Shown: positions 35,298 to 44,692 of the stretch, piece by piece
How positions within the stretch are numbered: the first letter of the stretch is position 1
How the letters are laid out: every line of letters begins with the position of its first letter
From: Polaribacter sp. IC073
Lineage (GTDB): Bacteria; Bacteroidota; Bacteroidia; Flavobacteriales; Flavobacteriaceae
DNA: 64,000 nt
Direction: 5' to 3'
Assembly (NCBI RefSeq): GCF_007997075.1
Contig: NZ_VORS01000004.1
Location: 62,001 to 126,000, forward strand
Notes under the pieces: model-generated
What the model was told of the DNA's origin: nothing
Seen by the model: the letters and a program-made list of their open reading frames with translations, nothing else
Databases searched by the model: none
Translations under genes and position numbers: made by a program

Positions 35298-35349
35298 TTT
35301 ACTAACTTTTGTTCTTATTGCCAACTGCATACTGCAACTGTTATCTAAT

Positions 35350-37125
35350 TTACATTCTCTCTGGAACATTAATTCCTAATAAAGAAAATGCAGATTTTAT
35401 AGTATCCGCTACTTTTTTTGCCAACTGAACTCTAAATACTTTTTTATCGAGGTCTTCTTCTCCTAAAATAGATACATTCTGATAAAAAGAATTAAATTCC
35501 TTCACCAAATCATACGTATAATTTGCAACAATTGCTGGCGAATAATTTGCAGCTGCTTGTTGAATTGTTTCAGGATATAACTCTAACTGTTTTAATAATT
35601 CTTTTTCCTTTTCGTGTAATTCAATGGTTACCGATTTCGAGTAATCGAAAGTTGCTTTTCTAATTATAGATTGAATTCTAGCATAGGTATATTGAATAAA
35701 AGGCCCCGTATTTCCTTGGAAATCTACAGAAGATTTTGGGTCGAACAAAATTCTCTTTTTAGGATCTACTTTTAAAATAAAGTATTTTAAAGCACCCAAA
35801 CCAATTGTTTCGTATAATTCGTCTTTTTCTTCATTAGAATAGCCATCTAATTTTCCTAATTCTTCAGAAATTGTTTTGGCTGTAGCTGTCATTTCTACCA
35901 TTAATTCATCAGCATCTACAACGGTCCCTTCTCTAGATTTCATTTTTCCAGAAGGTAAATCTACCATTCCGTAACTTAAATGATGTAATTGTTTAGACCA
36001 GTCGAAACCAAGTTTCTTCAAAATTAAAAACAATACTTGAAAGTGATAATCTTGCTCGTTACCAACCGTATACACCATTCCACCTACATCTGGAAAATCT
36101 TTTACACGCTGAATGGCAGTCCCAATATCTTGGGTCATATAGACCGCTGTTCCGTCTGAACGCAACACAATTTTTTCATCTAAACCATCTTCTGTTAAAT
36201 CGCACCAAACAGAACCGTCTTCTTTTTTAAAGAACACTCCTTTTTCTAAACCTTGTGCAACCACATCTTTTCCTAATAAATAGGTGTTGCTTTCATAATA
36301 TAGCGTGTCAAAATTAACACCCATATTTTTATAAGTCACTTCAAAACCAGCATACACCCAAGAATTCATCGTTTCCCACAAGTCAACAACTTGTTTGTCT
36401 CCAGCTTCCCATTTTAATAGCATTTCTTGAGCCTCTAAAATAATTGATGCTTCTTTTTTAGCTTCTTCTTCCGTTTTACCTTCAGAAATTAACTGCGCTA
36501 TTTCTTTTTTATATTCTTGATCGAATTTCACATAATAATTCCCAACCAATTTATCGCCTTTTAAACCAGTAGATTCAGGTGTTTCACCGTTTCCAAACTT
36601 CTCCCAAGCCAACATCGACTTACAGATATGTATTCCTCTGTCGTTAATAATTTGAGTTTTATAAACTTTCTTACCAGAAGCTTTTATAATTTCTGCAACA
36701 GAATAGCCTAATAAATTATTACGAACATGCCCTAGATGTAAGGGTTTGTTAGTATTTGGAGAAGAATATTCTACCATCATCGCTTTTTCACCTGCGGTTG
36801 GTGTAACAAAACCAAAGGCAGCATCTGCATACACAGAATTAAAGAAATTGGTGTAAAAAGCATCATCAATTACTAGGTTTAAAAAACCTTTTACAACATT
36901 GTAATTTGTAATTTCTTCGACGTTTTCAACTAAGTATTTCCCTAAGTCTTCACCAATTTGAACAGGATTTCCTTTTTTATAGCGCAACATAGGAAAAACA
37001 ACGACTGTAATATCGCCTTCAAATTCTTTTCTTGTTGCTTGAAATTCTACAGATGGAATTTCGGTATTATATAAAGCTAAAAAACCTTCTTTTACTTTGG
37101 TTTCTATGGTGTTTTGAATATTCAT
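35350..37125 (-). CDS. argS: Arginyl-tRNA synthetase
   Basis: This class I synthetase charges tRNA-Arg. The 591-residue protein has the N-terminal Add1 domain, SSPNTNKPLHLGHVRNNLLG (HIGH motif, about residues 120-139), and the divergent KMSKS-type segment SGKMKSREGTVV, typical for bacterial ArgRS. The C-terminal anticodon domain carries FIQYTYARIQSI and ends VPERM. It is transcribed alone on the minus strand. A family 1 repeat sits just past its end and no clear hairpin terminator is seen. Confidence 0.98.
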   Translation of the reverse strand: MNIQNTIETKVKEGFLALYNTEIPSVEFQATRKEFEGDITVVVFPMLRYKKGNPVQIGEDLGKYLVENVEEITNYNVVKGFLNLVIDDAFYTNFFNSVYADAAFGFVTPTAGEKAMMVEYSSPNTNKPLHLGHVRNNLLGYSVAEIIKASGKKVYKTQIINDRGIHICKSMLAWEKFGNGETPESTGLKGDKLVGNYYVKFDQEYKKEIAQLISEGKTEEEAKKEASIILEAQEMLLKWEAGDKQVVDLWETMNSWVYAGFEVTYKNMGVNFDTLYYESNTYLLGKDVVAQGLEKGVFFKKEDGSVWCDLTEDGLDEKIVLRSDGTAVYMTQDIGTAIQRVKDFPDVGGMVYTVGNEQDYHFQVLFLILKKLGFDWSKQLHHLSYGMVDLPSGKMKSREGTVVDADELMVEMTATAKTISEELGKLDGYSNEEKDELYETIGLGALKYFILKVDPKKRILFDPKSSVDFQGNTGPFIQYTYARIQSIIRKATFDYSKSVTIELHEKEKELLKQLELYPETIQQAAANYSPAIVANYTYDLVKEFNSFYQNVSILGEEDLDKKVFRVQLAKKVADTIKSAFSLLGINVPERM

Positions 37126-37146
37126 TTACTTAAAAAAATTGAATTG

Positions 37147-37154
37147 CAAAATTA
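37147..37154 (-). promoter_or_regulatory. -7 box for argS
   Basis: TAATTTTG on the minus strand fits TAnnTTTG and ends 21 bases before the ATG. Confidence 0.55.
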
Positions 37155-37200
37155 AGAATTTTATTTGTTTTTTAGAACCATTTTCGGGCAAGAATAATTG

Positions 37201-37208
37201 TATTTTTG
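37201..37208 (+). promoter_or_regulatory. -7 box for the cysteine-cluster protein
   Basis: TATTTTTG, 80 bases before the ATG at 37289, giving a comparatively long leader. It is divergent from the argS box, 46 bases away. Confidence 0.5.
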
Positions 37209-37288
37209 CACGGTTATTCGTTAGAACCTTTAAACTCCGATTCTGGAGCTATAATATCTAAGGTGAAGCGGAGTCGAAACCTATTTTT

Positions 37289-37816
37289 ATGATGGAAAAG
37301 CGTTTAAAAGAATTACCAAAATTAGCAAAAGAAGCCAAGAAAGAGAGTCAGAAATATTTTGCAAGATTAAAGAAACGTACACCAAAAAGGTTGGACTATC
37401 TAATGCAAGAATTGCACGAAGAAGAGTTTAAAAAAACAGATTGTTTAGAGTGTGGTAATTGCTGTAAAACCACCAGTCCTATTTTTACAAACATAGATGT
37501 AGATAGAATTTCTAAGTCGTTAAAAATGAAAGCGGCTGCTTTTACAGAGAAGTATTTACTAAGAGATGAAGATGATTTTTTAGTGTTAAAAACTGCGCCT
37601 TGTGCCTTCTTTGATGAATCTGATAATTCTTGTTTTATTTATGATGTAAGACCAAAAGCGTGTGCAGAATATCCGCATACAAATAGAAAAAAGTTTATTG
37701 GTATTACAGATTTAACAATAGATAATACAGAAGTTTGTCCTGCAGCATACAGAATTGTAGAAAATTTAAAGAAACGCTTGCCTTTAGAAGGTAATAAGAA
37801 AGTAAAGCATTCTTAA
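37289..37816 (+). CDS. YkgJ-family cysteine cluster protein
   Basis: The 175-residue protein has the zinc- or iron-binding cluster CLECGNCC (Cys52, 55, 58, 59) followed by APCAFFDESDNSCFIYDVRPKACAEYPH, the UPF0153/YkgJ signature. The N-terminal 45 residues form a basic helix. Members are thought to bind metal; the role is unestablished. Two adjacent ATGs exist (37289, 37292). A hairpin terminator follows. Confidence 0.88.
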   Translation: MMEKRLKELPKLAKEAKKESQKYFARLKKRTPKRLDYLMQELHEEEFKKTDCLECGNCCKTTSPIFTNIDVDRISKSLKMKAAAFTEKYLLRDEDDFLVLKTAPCAFFDESDNSCFIYDVRPKACAEYPHTNRKKFIGITDLTIDNTEVCPAAYRIVENLKKRLPLEGNKKVKHS

Positions 37817-37851
37817 TTTAGTTTTATTTTTTAAGAATTTTAAAATATTAT

Positions 37852-37898
37852 AAAATCACTCAAATCGACACATGTACCTGTTCGTTTGAGTGATTTTT
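37852..37898 (+). terminator. Terminator after the cysteine-cluster gene
   Basis: Arms AAAATCACTCAAA and TTTGAGTGATTTTT; the 20-base loop contains CGACA/TGTTCG, which may extend the stem. Confidence 0.8.
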
Positions 37899-37967
37899 TA
37901 GTTTTAAATAATATGATTTTAGGCAGCTATTTTCTACTTTTCACTTCAGTTTAGCTATAAATAAAAA

Positions 37968-39233
37968 CTATTTATACATCAAATACTTACTTCTAACCAA
38001 TTTAAACTTCTCTAAATCTTCTGCCCAATTTTTTCTAATTTCTTCTTCAGATACACCTTGCTCTATTTGTTGTTGTAATTCTTTTGTTCCTGCTAATTTG
38101 GTAAAGAAATTATTAAAGAACTCTTTAGAAGTATTTTGTTTGTGGGCTTTAATTAGATAAGATAAATCGAGTTTGTTAAGGTTTGCTGCTTTTCTTAAAT
38201 CTTCACCGAAACACAATTTATTTTTATACTTTGGGTATTTTGCACCTTCATTTGCTTGCGGAGTGAAAGAAAAATTACCTTTAGTCAAAAAAGGAGAACC
38301 ATAGATTTGAAATTGCATTTCCGTTCCACGACCTGCAGAAACATTGGTTCCTTCAAAAAAGCAAAGGCTAGGATAGAGGTTTATACTTTTATCATTTGGT
38401 AAATTTGGCGATGGTTTTATTGGCAAACTATAAACCGTTTTATGCGTATAATTTTCTAACGGAATCACTTTTAAATCACATTGTATACCGTTTTCTAACC
38501 ACTTTTCTCCGTTTATCATTTGTCCGTATTCGCCAATAGTCATTCCATAAACCACCGGAACTTTATGCATCCCAACAAAAGATTTGTGTTCTAGTTCCAA
38601 AACAGGTCCGTCTATATAATGACCATTCGGATTGGGTCTGTCTAAAAGAATTACAGGAATTCCAGCTTCTGCACACGCTTCCATTACATAATGTAAAGAA
38701 GAAATATAGGTGTAAAAACGGGCACCAACATCTTGAATATCAAAAACCACCACATCAATTCCTGCTAATTGTGCTGCAGAAGGCTTTTTATTTTTTCCAT
38801 AAAGCGAAACAATTGGTAATCCTGTTTTAGTATCAATACCGTCTTGTACAACTTCTCCGGCGTCTGCTTTTCCTCTAAAACCATGTTCTGGTGCAAAAAC
38901 TTTTTTAATATTGATACCATTGTAATTGTGTAAATAATCTACTAAATGGTGGGTTCCTTTTTTAGAACCCATTATATTTGGTGCAACTTCAGCTCTTTGT
39001 AAAACCGTTGAAACAGAAGTTTGGTTAGCAACAATAGCCACGTTTTTCCCTTCTAAAAGATCTAAATATAAATCCGTTCTTTCTGCTCCCGTTTTAATTA
39101 TTAACTTTTCCTTTTCTAAACTTTCACCTTTAGATTGAGAATCTTGAACTTTTTGGGCACAAGAAATCAGCTGAAAATTCAGCAATAGAAATAAGAATAA
39201 ATATGTACTTTTGAAGGGTTTAAAATTGATCAT
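37968..39233 (-). CDS. DUF1343 (NamZ-type exo-beta-N-acetylmuramidase) lipoprotein
   Basis: The 421-residue protein has a lipoprotein signal ending FQLISC (Cys25). Conserved DUF1343 elements include VAIVANQTSV, KKVFAPEHGFRGKADAGE, VFDIQDVGARFYTYISSL, VILLDRPNPNG, YGMTIGEYGQMINGE and FEGTNVSAGRGT. Characterised members (NamZ) release N-acetylmuramic acid from the non-reducing end of peptidoglycan fragments. The role here is probably cell-wall recycling at the periplasmic side. The start codon is only 3 bases from that of the divergent permease gene. Confidence 0.9.
   Translation of the reverse strand: MINFKPFKSTYLFLFLLLNFQLISCAQKVQDSQSKGESLEKEKLIIKTGAERTDLYLDLLEGKNVAIVANQTSVSTVLQRAEVAPNIMGSKKGTHHLVDYLHNYNGINIKKVFAPEHGFRGKADAGEVVQDGIDTKTGLPIVSLYGKNKKPSAAQLAGIDVVVFDIQDVGARFYTYISSLHYVMEACAEAGIPVILLDRPNPNGHYIDGPVLELEHKSFVGMHKVPVVYGMTIGEYGQMINGEKWLENGIQCDLKVIPLENYTHKTVYSLPIKPSPNLPNDKSINLYPSLCFFEGTNVSAGRGTEMQFQIYGSPFLTKGNFSFTPQANEGAKYPKYKNKLCFGEDLRKAANLNKLDLSYLIKAHKQNTSKEFFNNFFTKLAGTKELQQQIEQGVSEEEIRKNWAEDLEKFKLVRSKYLMYK
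39206..39213 (+). promoter_or_regulatory. -7 box for the FtsX-type permease, inside the DUF1343 gene
   Basis: TACTTTTG fits TAnnTTTG and ends 23 bases before the TTG start at 39237. It lies within the signal-peptide codons of the divergent gene. Confidence 0.5.
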
Positions 39234-39236
39234 AAT

Positions 39237-40472
39237 TTGAATTACGAGTTATTTATTGCAAAACGCATTATTGCTGGCAAAAAGTATAAAAATAGCATTT
39301 CATCTCCAATAATAAAAATTGCAATCACAGCAATTGCATTGGGAATAATGATTATGCTTATTGCTGTGGCAACAGCATCTGGCTTACAGACGAAGATTCG
39401 CGATAAAATGGCGGGTTTTAAAGGACATGTACAAATTGTAAATTACGACAATAATAATTCTGATGTTTCTACAACACCCATAAATAAAAATCAAGATTTT
39501 TATCCTGAATTTAAAAATATAGAAGGCATAAAAAATGTACAAATATTTGCTTCTAAAGGCGGGATTTTAAGAACAGACACCGATTTCGAAGGTATTGTGT
39601 TTAAAGGAGTTTCTATAGATTATGATTGGACCTTGTTTAAAGAATATTTGGTAGCAGGAAAATTACCAGATTTTAGCCAACCAAGAACAAAAGGAGTGTT
39701 GCTTTCTCAAACAGTTGTCAATCGTTTGCAGTTGCAACTAAATGACACTATTGCTGCGACTTTCTTAAAAACTACTTCCAGTAAATTACCGTCCAACAGA
39801 AAATATATTATTACAGGAATTTACAATTCTGGTTTTGCACAGTTTGATAAAAACATGATGATTGGCGACATTAGAGAAGTGCAGAAATTAAATAAATGGA
39901 CAGAAAATGAGGTTGGTGGTTTCGAAGTTATTTTAGACAATTTCGATAATATCGAAGCAAAAGGAGAAGAGATTTATAGTGAAATTAGCCTAACTTTAAA
40001 TGCAAAAACCATTTTAGAAAGTTACCCAGCTGTTTTCGATTGGATTAAATTATTCGACAATAATGTTTGGTTTATAATTGGCATTATGATCTTAATTGCT
40101 GGTATAAATATGATAACTGCTTTGCTTGTTTTAATTCTAGAACGTGTACAAATGATTGGTATTTTAAAAGCCTTAGGAAGTCATAATTCGAGCATTCGTA
40201 AAATATTTTTATACAATGCTTCTTACTTAATTTTAAAAGGAATGTTTTGGGGAAACATCATCGGCTTATCAATTATTGGTGTGCAGTATTTCTTTGAAAT
40301 AATTACGTTAAACCCAGAAACCTATTATGTAGCTACAATGCCAGTTCATATTTCTATTGGCGCAATTTTAGCGTTAAATATTGGTACATTGGTCTTGTGT
40401 TTTTTAATGCTAATTATTCCTTCTTATATTATTACAAAGATAAATCCGTCGAAGTCTATTAAGTTTGCCTAG
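39237..40472 (+). CDS. FtsX/LolC-E type ABC transporter permease
   Basis: The 411-residue protein has the MacB/LolCE layout. An N-terminal membrane segment (about 25-50, IIKIAITAIALGIMIMLIAVATASG) is followed by a periplasmic domain (about 55-270) and three C-terminal membrane segments with ITALLVLILERVQMIGILKALGS, the FtsX hallmark. Relatives release lipoproteins for transport to the outer membrane. No ATPase gene is adjacent. The start is a TTG (39237), because no ATG fits the conserved MNYELFIAKRI N-terminus. Confidence 0.87.
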   Translation: MNYELFIAKRIIAGKKYKNSISSPIIKIAITAIALGIMIMLIAVATASGLQTKIRDKMAGFKGHVQIVNYDNNNSDVSTTPINKNQDFYPEFKNIEGIKNVQIFASKGGILRTDTDFEGIVFKGVSIDYDWTLFKEYLVAGKLPDFSQPRTKGVLLSQTVVNRLQLQLNDTIAATFLKTTSSKLPSNRKYIITGIYNSGFAQFDKNMMIGDIREVQKLNKWTENEVGGFEVILDNFDNIEAKGEEIYSEISLTLNAKTILESYPAVFDWIKLFDNNVWFIIGIMILIAGINMITALLVLILERVQMIGILKALGSHNSSIRKIFLYNASYLILKGMFWGNIIGLSIIGVQYFFEIITLNPETYYVATMPVHISIGAILALNIGTLVLCFLMLIIPSYIITKINPSKSIKFA

Positions 40473-40473
40473 T

Positions 40474-40704
40474 TTTTGGGCGTTTCCTAAATAGGTCGCG
40501 CTTTTCACTATATCTTTTCCTCGTTCCTCAAAAAAGGATGCCGTTTCAATCGCTAACGCAACATTTCTATAAAATTTTAGTGCATCTACTTGTTGGCAGA
40601 CAGTTTGCGTTAGTGATTGAATGGCGTGTTTAAGCTCTTTTACACTTCTTAAAAGTGTTAAAAGCGAGTAATGAAAGCACGACCTTTAGGTAACGCCCAA
40701 AAAA
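40474..40704. repeat. Head-to-head pair of family 1 dispersed repeats
   Basis: The left arm (40474-40561) starts TTTTTGGGCGTTTCCTAAA and ends CAATCGCTAACGCAA. The right arm (40605-40704) is the reverse complement layout, starting TTGCGTTAGTGATTG and ending GGTAACGCCCAAAAAA. About 43 unrelated bases lie between. Outer and inner ends match best, with more drift in the middle. No transposase or other reading frame is inside. It fills the 262-bp gap between the permease and the cystathionine beta-synthase-type gene. Confidence 0.85.
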
Positions 40705-40708
40705 TAAT

Positions 40709-40716
40709 TACCTTTG
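40709..40716 (+). promoter_or_regulatory. -7 box for the cystathionine beta-synthase-type gene
   Basis: TACCTTTG fits TAnnTTTG, 18 bases before the ATG and directly after the family 1 repeat. Confidence 0.6.
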
Positions 40717-40734
40717 CAACTGTAAATTATAGAA

Positions 40735-42093
40735 ATGAAATACGCAAAAAATATATTAGAAACTATTGGTAACACACCATTGGTTCAGTTAAACTCGGTA
40801 ACCAAAGAGATAGACGCTTTGGTATTGGCAAAAGTAGAAACGTTTAATCCAGGGAATTCTATAAAGGATCGAATGGCGTTAAAAATGGTAGAAGACGCTG
40901 AGGCAGACGGACGATTAAAACCTGGAGGAACAATTATAGAAGGTACTTCTGGAAACACCGGAATGGGGTTGGCATTGGCAGCAATTATAAAAGGCTACAA
41001 ATGTATTTTTGTAATGTCTGACAAGCAATCTAAAGAAAAAATGGACATTCTTCGTGCAGTTGGTGCGGAAGTAATTGTGTGCCCTACAAATGTAGAACCA
41101 ACAGATCCTAGATCTTATTATTCGGTTTCTAAACGCCTGGGTGAAGAAACACCTAATTCTTGGTATGTAAATCAGTATGACAATCCTAGTAACGCGTTAA
41201 CGCATTACGAACAAACAGGACCAGAAATTTGGGAGCAAACAGATGGTAAAATTACACATTTTGTAGTTGGAGTAGGAACAGGAGGAACTATTTCTGGAAC
41301 CGCAAAATACTTAAAAGAGAAAAATCCGAATATTAAAATTTGGGGAATTGATACTTATGGTTCTGTGTTTAAAAAATACCATGAAACCGGTATTTTCGAC
41401 GAGAATGAAATTTACCCATATATCACAGAAGGAATCGGTGAAGATATTTTACCTAAAAATGTAGATTTTTCTTTAATTGATGGTTTTACAAAAGTAACAG
41501 ATAAAGATGCTGCTGTGTATACTAGAAAAATTGCCAAAGAAGAAGGTATTTTTGTAGGTAATTCTGCGGGTTCTGCTATAAAAGGTTTGTTACAATTAAA
41601 AGAACATTTTACAAAAGACGATGTGGTAGTCGTTTTATTTCATGATCACGGAAGTAGATATGTTGGGAAGATGTTTAATGATGATTGGATGCGTGATAGA
41701 GGCTTCTTGGAAGAAGAGATTAAAACGGCAGCAGATTTAGTTAAAAATCATTCAGAAAATCCGTTAGTTGCTGCACAGACAGAAGAATTAGTTTCACACG
41801 CAATAGAGCGAATGCGCGATTTTAAAATATCGCAAATTCCTGTAAAAGATGTCAACGGTTTTGTAGGTTCTATAGACGAATCTGTATTGTTACACAATTT
41901 TATAGCGGATAAAAATATTGCAGATAAACCAATTAAGGATATTATGGGGAAGCCGTATCCTATTGTAAAATTATCGGCAAAGTTAGAAGCTATTTCTAAG
42001 TTAATAACCAAAGAGAATCAGGCTGTTTTGGTAGCTTTAGAAAATGGCAGTCACCAAATTATTACAAAGTATGATATTATAAGTGCGATGTAA
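40735..42093 (+). CDS. Cystathionine beta-synthase-type PLP enzyme with CBS domains
   Basis: The 452-residue protein has a fold-type II PLP domain: IGNTPLVQL, the PLP lysine Lys44 in NPGNSIKDRMA, EGTSGNTGMGLAL, GVGTGGTISGTAKYLK (phosphate loop) and GNSAGSA. Residues about 335-452 form a CBS domain pair (RMRDFKISQIPV..., IMGKPYPIVK...). This layout matches cystathionine beta-synthase or cysteine synthase fused to a regulatory CBS module. It condenses serine or O-acetylserine with homocysteine or sulfide; the exact substrate cannot be settled here. A terminator follows. Confidence 0.9.
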   Translation: MKYAKNILETIGNTPLVQLNSVTKEIDALVLAKVETFNPGNSIKDRMALKMVEDAEADGRLKPGGTIIEGTSGNTGMGLALAAIIKGYKCIFVMSDKQSKEKMDILRAVGAEVIVCPTNVEPTDPRSYYSVSKRLGEETPNSWYVNQYDNPSNALTHYEQTGPEIWEQTDGKITHFVVGVGTGGTISGTAKYLKEKNPNIKIWGIDTYGSVFKKYHETGIFDENEIYPYITEGIGEDILPKNVDFSLIDGFTKVTDKDAAVYTRKIAKEEGIFVGNSAGSAIKGLLQLKEHFTKDDVVVVLFHDHGSRYVGKMFNDDWMRDRGFLEEEIKTAADLVKNHSENPLVAAQTEELVSHAIERMRDFKISQIPVKDVNGFVGSIDESVLLHNFIADKNIADKPIKDIMGKPYPIVKLSAKLEAISKLITKENQAVLVALENGSHQIITKYDIISAM

Positions 42094-42134
42094 TTTTCAC
42101 AAAACAGAGTTTCTTTAAATAGCATAGCTAAAAA

Positions 42135-42167
42135 GAAAAAAGCCATCTCCTTGAGATGGTTTTTTGG
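42135..42167 (+). terminator. Terminator after the CBS-type gene
   Basis: Arms AAAGCCATCTC and GAGATGGTTTT with a short TT loop and T tract. Confidence 0.87.
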
Positions 42168-42214
42168 TGTTGTAAATTTTGCTACCTTTATCAAAATAAC
42201 AAACTTTTATCAAA

Positions 42215-43501
42215 ATGAAATACCTAAAAATTCTAGCAGTACTTTTAATTGTAACTTCTTGTAAAGAAACCAAAGAAAAAGAAGTAGTAGACGTTATGTC
42301 TAAAGCGAAAGAAATTCATAAACGAGTGATGACTTTAGATACGCACGTAGATATTAACGTAAACAACTTTACAGATTCTATAAATTATACGCAAAAATTA
42401 GACAACCAAGTAAATCTTCCGAATATGGAAGAAGGAGGTTTAGATGTTGCTTTTTTTATTGTGTATACTGGGCAAGGAGATTTAACAGAAGAAGGTTATG
42501 ACAAAGCATATAAAAATGCAATGAGTAAGTTTGATGCAATTCATAAACTAACGAAAGAAATTGCACCAGAAAGAATAGGTTTGGCTGTAAATTCTGCAGA
42601 AGCTAGAGCAATTCATGCTTCAGGAAAAAAAGTAGCAATGATTGGCGTTGAAAATGCATATCCTTTAGGAACAGATATTTCTAGAGTAAAGCAGTTTCAC
42701 GATTTAGGAGCAAGATATATGAGTCTTTCTCATAATGGGCACAGTCAGTTTTGTGATTCTAATACAGGTGAAAGTGATAATGTTTGGTTACATAATGGTG
42801 TAAGTGAATTAGGTAAAGAGGTGATTAAAGAAATGAATAAATGGGGAATTATGATTGATGTTTCTCATCCTTCAAAAAAATCGATGAAAGATATGATTGC
42901 ATTGTCTAAGGCGCCAATAATAGCATCTCATTCATCTGCAAGAGCATTGTGTAATCATAGTAGAAACTTAGATGATGAGCAGTTACAATGGATGAAAGAA
43001 AATGGAGGAGTTGTACAAGCGGTTGCTTTTAGCTCTTATGTGAATACAGAAAAACATAACGCTTATAATGATGAACTTCAAAAAGTGATGAAAGAATTGG
43101 CGAATGAGCAAAGTTTAGAATTGCATGCTAGATGGGAAATTGGAAACCTAGAAGGAGCTGAACAAGCAACTGCAATTGAAGTTTATAAGAAACTATCTAA
43201 AGAAGCAAAAACGAAACTAAAATCTTCAGATTTTACACCAGTAGCTGTGGCAGATTTTGTGGATCACATTGATTATTTAGTTAAAAAAATGGGAATAGAC
43301 CATGTTGGAATCAGTTCTGATTTTGATGGAGGTGGTGGAATAGAGGGATGGAACGATGCTTCTGAAACTTTAAATGTGACTTTAGAATTAGTGAAAAGAG
43401 GATATACAGAAGCGCAAATAGCACAACTTTGGAACGGTAATTTATTACGTGTTTTAGACGAAGTAGAAAAAATAGCTAAAGAGATTCAGTTGAAAGCATA
43501 A
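42215..43501 (+). CDS. M19 membrane dipeptidase, lipoprotein
   Basis: The 428-residue protein has a lipoprotein signal (LLIVTSC, Cys16). The renal dipeptidase domain has zinc ligands in LDTHVDIN, the bridging Glu in GVENAYPL, the His motifs IDVSHPSKK and IIASHSSARALCNHSRN, and the C-terminal HVGISSDFDGGGG. M19 enzymes hydrolyse dipeptides, in some cases containing D-residues from cell wall, at the cell envelope. It is flanked by two terminators that share the CCATCTC/GAGATGG stem. Confidence 0.93.
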   Translation: MKYLKILAVLLIVTSCKETKEKEVVDVMSKAKEIHKRVMTLDTHVDINVNNFTDSINYTQKLDNQVNLPNMEEGGLDVAFFIVYTGQGDLTEEGYDKAYKNAMSKFDAIHKLTKEIAPERIGLAVNSAEARAIHASGKKVAMIGVENAYPLGTDISRVKQFHDLGARYMSLSHNGHSQFCDSNTGESDNVWLHNGVSELGKEVIKEMNKWGIMIDVSHPSKKSMKDMIALSKAPIIASHSSARALCNHSRNLDDEQLQWMKENGGVVQAVAFSSYVNTEKHNAYNDELQKVMKELANEQSLELHARWEIGNLEGAEQATAIEVYKKLSKEAKTKLKSSDFTPVAVADFVDHIDYLVKKMGIDHVGISSDFDGGGGIEGWNDASETLNVTLELVKRGYTEAQIAQLWNGNLLRVLDEVEKIAKEIQLKA

Positions 43502-43525
43502 GTATAATTTATTCTTTATAAAATC

Positions 43526-43556
43526 AAAAAACCATCTCAAAGAGATGGTTTTTTTT
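43526..43556 (+). terminator. Terminator after the dipeptidase gene
   Basis: Arms AAAACCATCTC and GAGATGGTTTT with AAA loop, followed by T residues. The stem is the same as at 42135-42167. Confidence 0.87.
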
Positions 43557-43701
43557 AATCAACTAATTCAAATTAATTACACAATGAAAACAGTTTACTA
43601 CGTTGTTTTCTTTTCATCTGGTTTTATACAAGTATTGTGCCAAAGTTATTTTTAGTGTTATAAATTGGTGTATTGGTGCAATTATTATATTATTTAAATA
43701 A

Positions 43702-43730
43702 AAAAACGATTCTCGTTAAAGAATCGTTGG
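43702..43730 (-). terminator. Terminator after lipA
   Basis: Arms AACGATTCT and AGAATCGTT; on the minus strand a T tract follows. The remaining gap 43557-43795 shows no convincing gene. Confidence 0.8.
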
Positions 43731-43795
43731 TTTATATCTGTTTTTAGTATTGATATTTAGTATTTCTAAAAGATAAATTATCAACTTAAAAATTT

Positions 43796-44665
43796 TTATA
43801 CAGCATGTTTGTGTGCTTTGTAAGAAGAACGCACTAAAGCACCACTTTCTACATACATAAAGCCCATTTCTAAGCCTAAAGTTTCGTATTTCTTAAATTG
43901 ATCTGGTGTTATAAATTCTTTAACAGGTAAATGTTTTTTAGAAGGTTGTAAGTACTGACCGATTGTAATTACATCGCAATGTACTTCACGTAAATCTTTC
44001 ATTGTTTGTATTACTTCTTCTTCCGTTTCACCCAAACCTAACATTAAACCAGTTTTGGTACGCATTCCGTTTTCTTTTAGATATTTTAAAACACCTAAAC
44101 TTCGATCGTATTTCGCTTGAATTCTAACTTCACGCGTGAGCCTTCTAACAGTTTCCATATTATGAGAAACCACTTCTGGGTGCACAGCTATAACTCTATC
44201 AATTTGTTTTGTATTTCCTTGAAAATCTGGAATTAAAGTTTCTAAGGTTGTCTTTGGGTTTGCTCTACGAATTGCATCCACAGTTTCTGCCCAAATTATA
44301 GAACCACCATCTTTTAAATCGTCTCTATCTACAGAAGTAATTACCGCATGTTTAATGCCCATAATTTTTATAGAACGTGCCACTTTTTCTGGCTCATCCC
44401 ATTCTACCGTTTCTGGTCTACCGGTTTTTACACCACAGAAACCGCAAGAACGTGTACAGATATTCCCAAGAATCATAAATGTTGCAGTTCCTTCACCCCA
44501 ACATTCACCCATATTTGGGCAACTACCACTCGTACAAATGGTGTTTAATTTATATTTATCTACTAAACCTCTAAGTTCTGTGTATTTTTTACCAACCGGT
44601 AACTTTACACGCAACCATTTTGGTTTTTTAGGTCTTTCAGGAAGTACTACAGATTCTATTGCCAT
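43796..44665 (-). CDS. lipA: Lipoyl synthase
   Basis: LipA is a radical SAM enzyme that inserts two sulfurs into protein-bound octanoate to make lipoate for E2 and GcvH proteins. The 289-residue protein has the auxiliary cluster cysteines Cys44, 49 and 55 ([12 protein letters not shown]), the radical SAM cluster Cys70, 74 and 77 (CTRSCGFC) and the C-terminal VRSSYKA serine ligand. It provides the cofactor for the complexes containing LpdA. It is a single-gene unit with a hairpin downstream. Confidence 0.97.
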   Translation of the reverse strand: MAIESVVLPERPKKPKWLRVKLPVGKKYTELRGLVDKYKLNTICTSGSCPNMGECWGEGTATFMILGNICTRSCGFCGVKTGRPETVEWDEPEKVARSIKIMGIKHAVITSVDRDDLKDGGSIIWAETVDAIRRANPKTTLETLIPDFQGNTKQIDRVIAVHPEVVSHNMETVRRLTREVRIQAKYDRSLGVLKYLKENGMRTKTGLMLGLGETEEEVIQTMKDLREVHCDVITIGQYLQPSKKHLPVKEFITPDQFKKYETLGLEMGFMYVESGALVRSSYKAHKHAV

Positions 44666-44684
44666 TTCTAACTTTATTAGAATG

Positions 44685-44692
44685 CAAATTTA
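44685..44692 (-). promoter_or_regulatory. -7 box for lipA
   Basis: TAAATTTG on the minus strand, 19 bases before the ATG. The rest of the gap up to 44956 is AT-rich and shows no supported gene. Confidence 0.55.

Noticed and set aside
40562..40604. Possible gene or tRNA between the two family 1 arms
   Set aside because: Only 43 bases with no frame or structure of note.
43584..43655. 23-codon ATG frame in the gap between the dipeptidase and lipA genes
   Set aside because: It begins like a signal peptide but ends at once, has no promoter and is too short to support as a gene.
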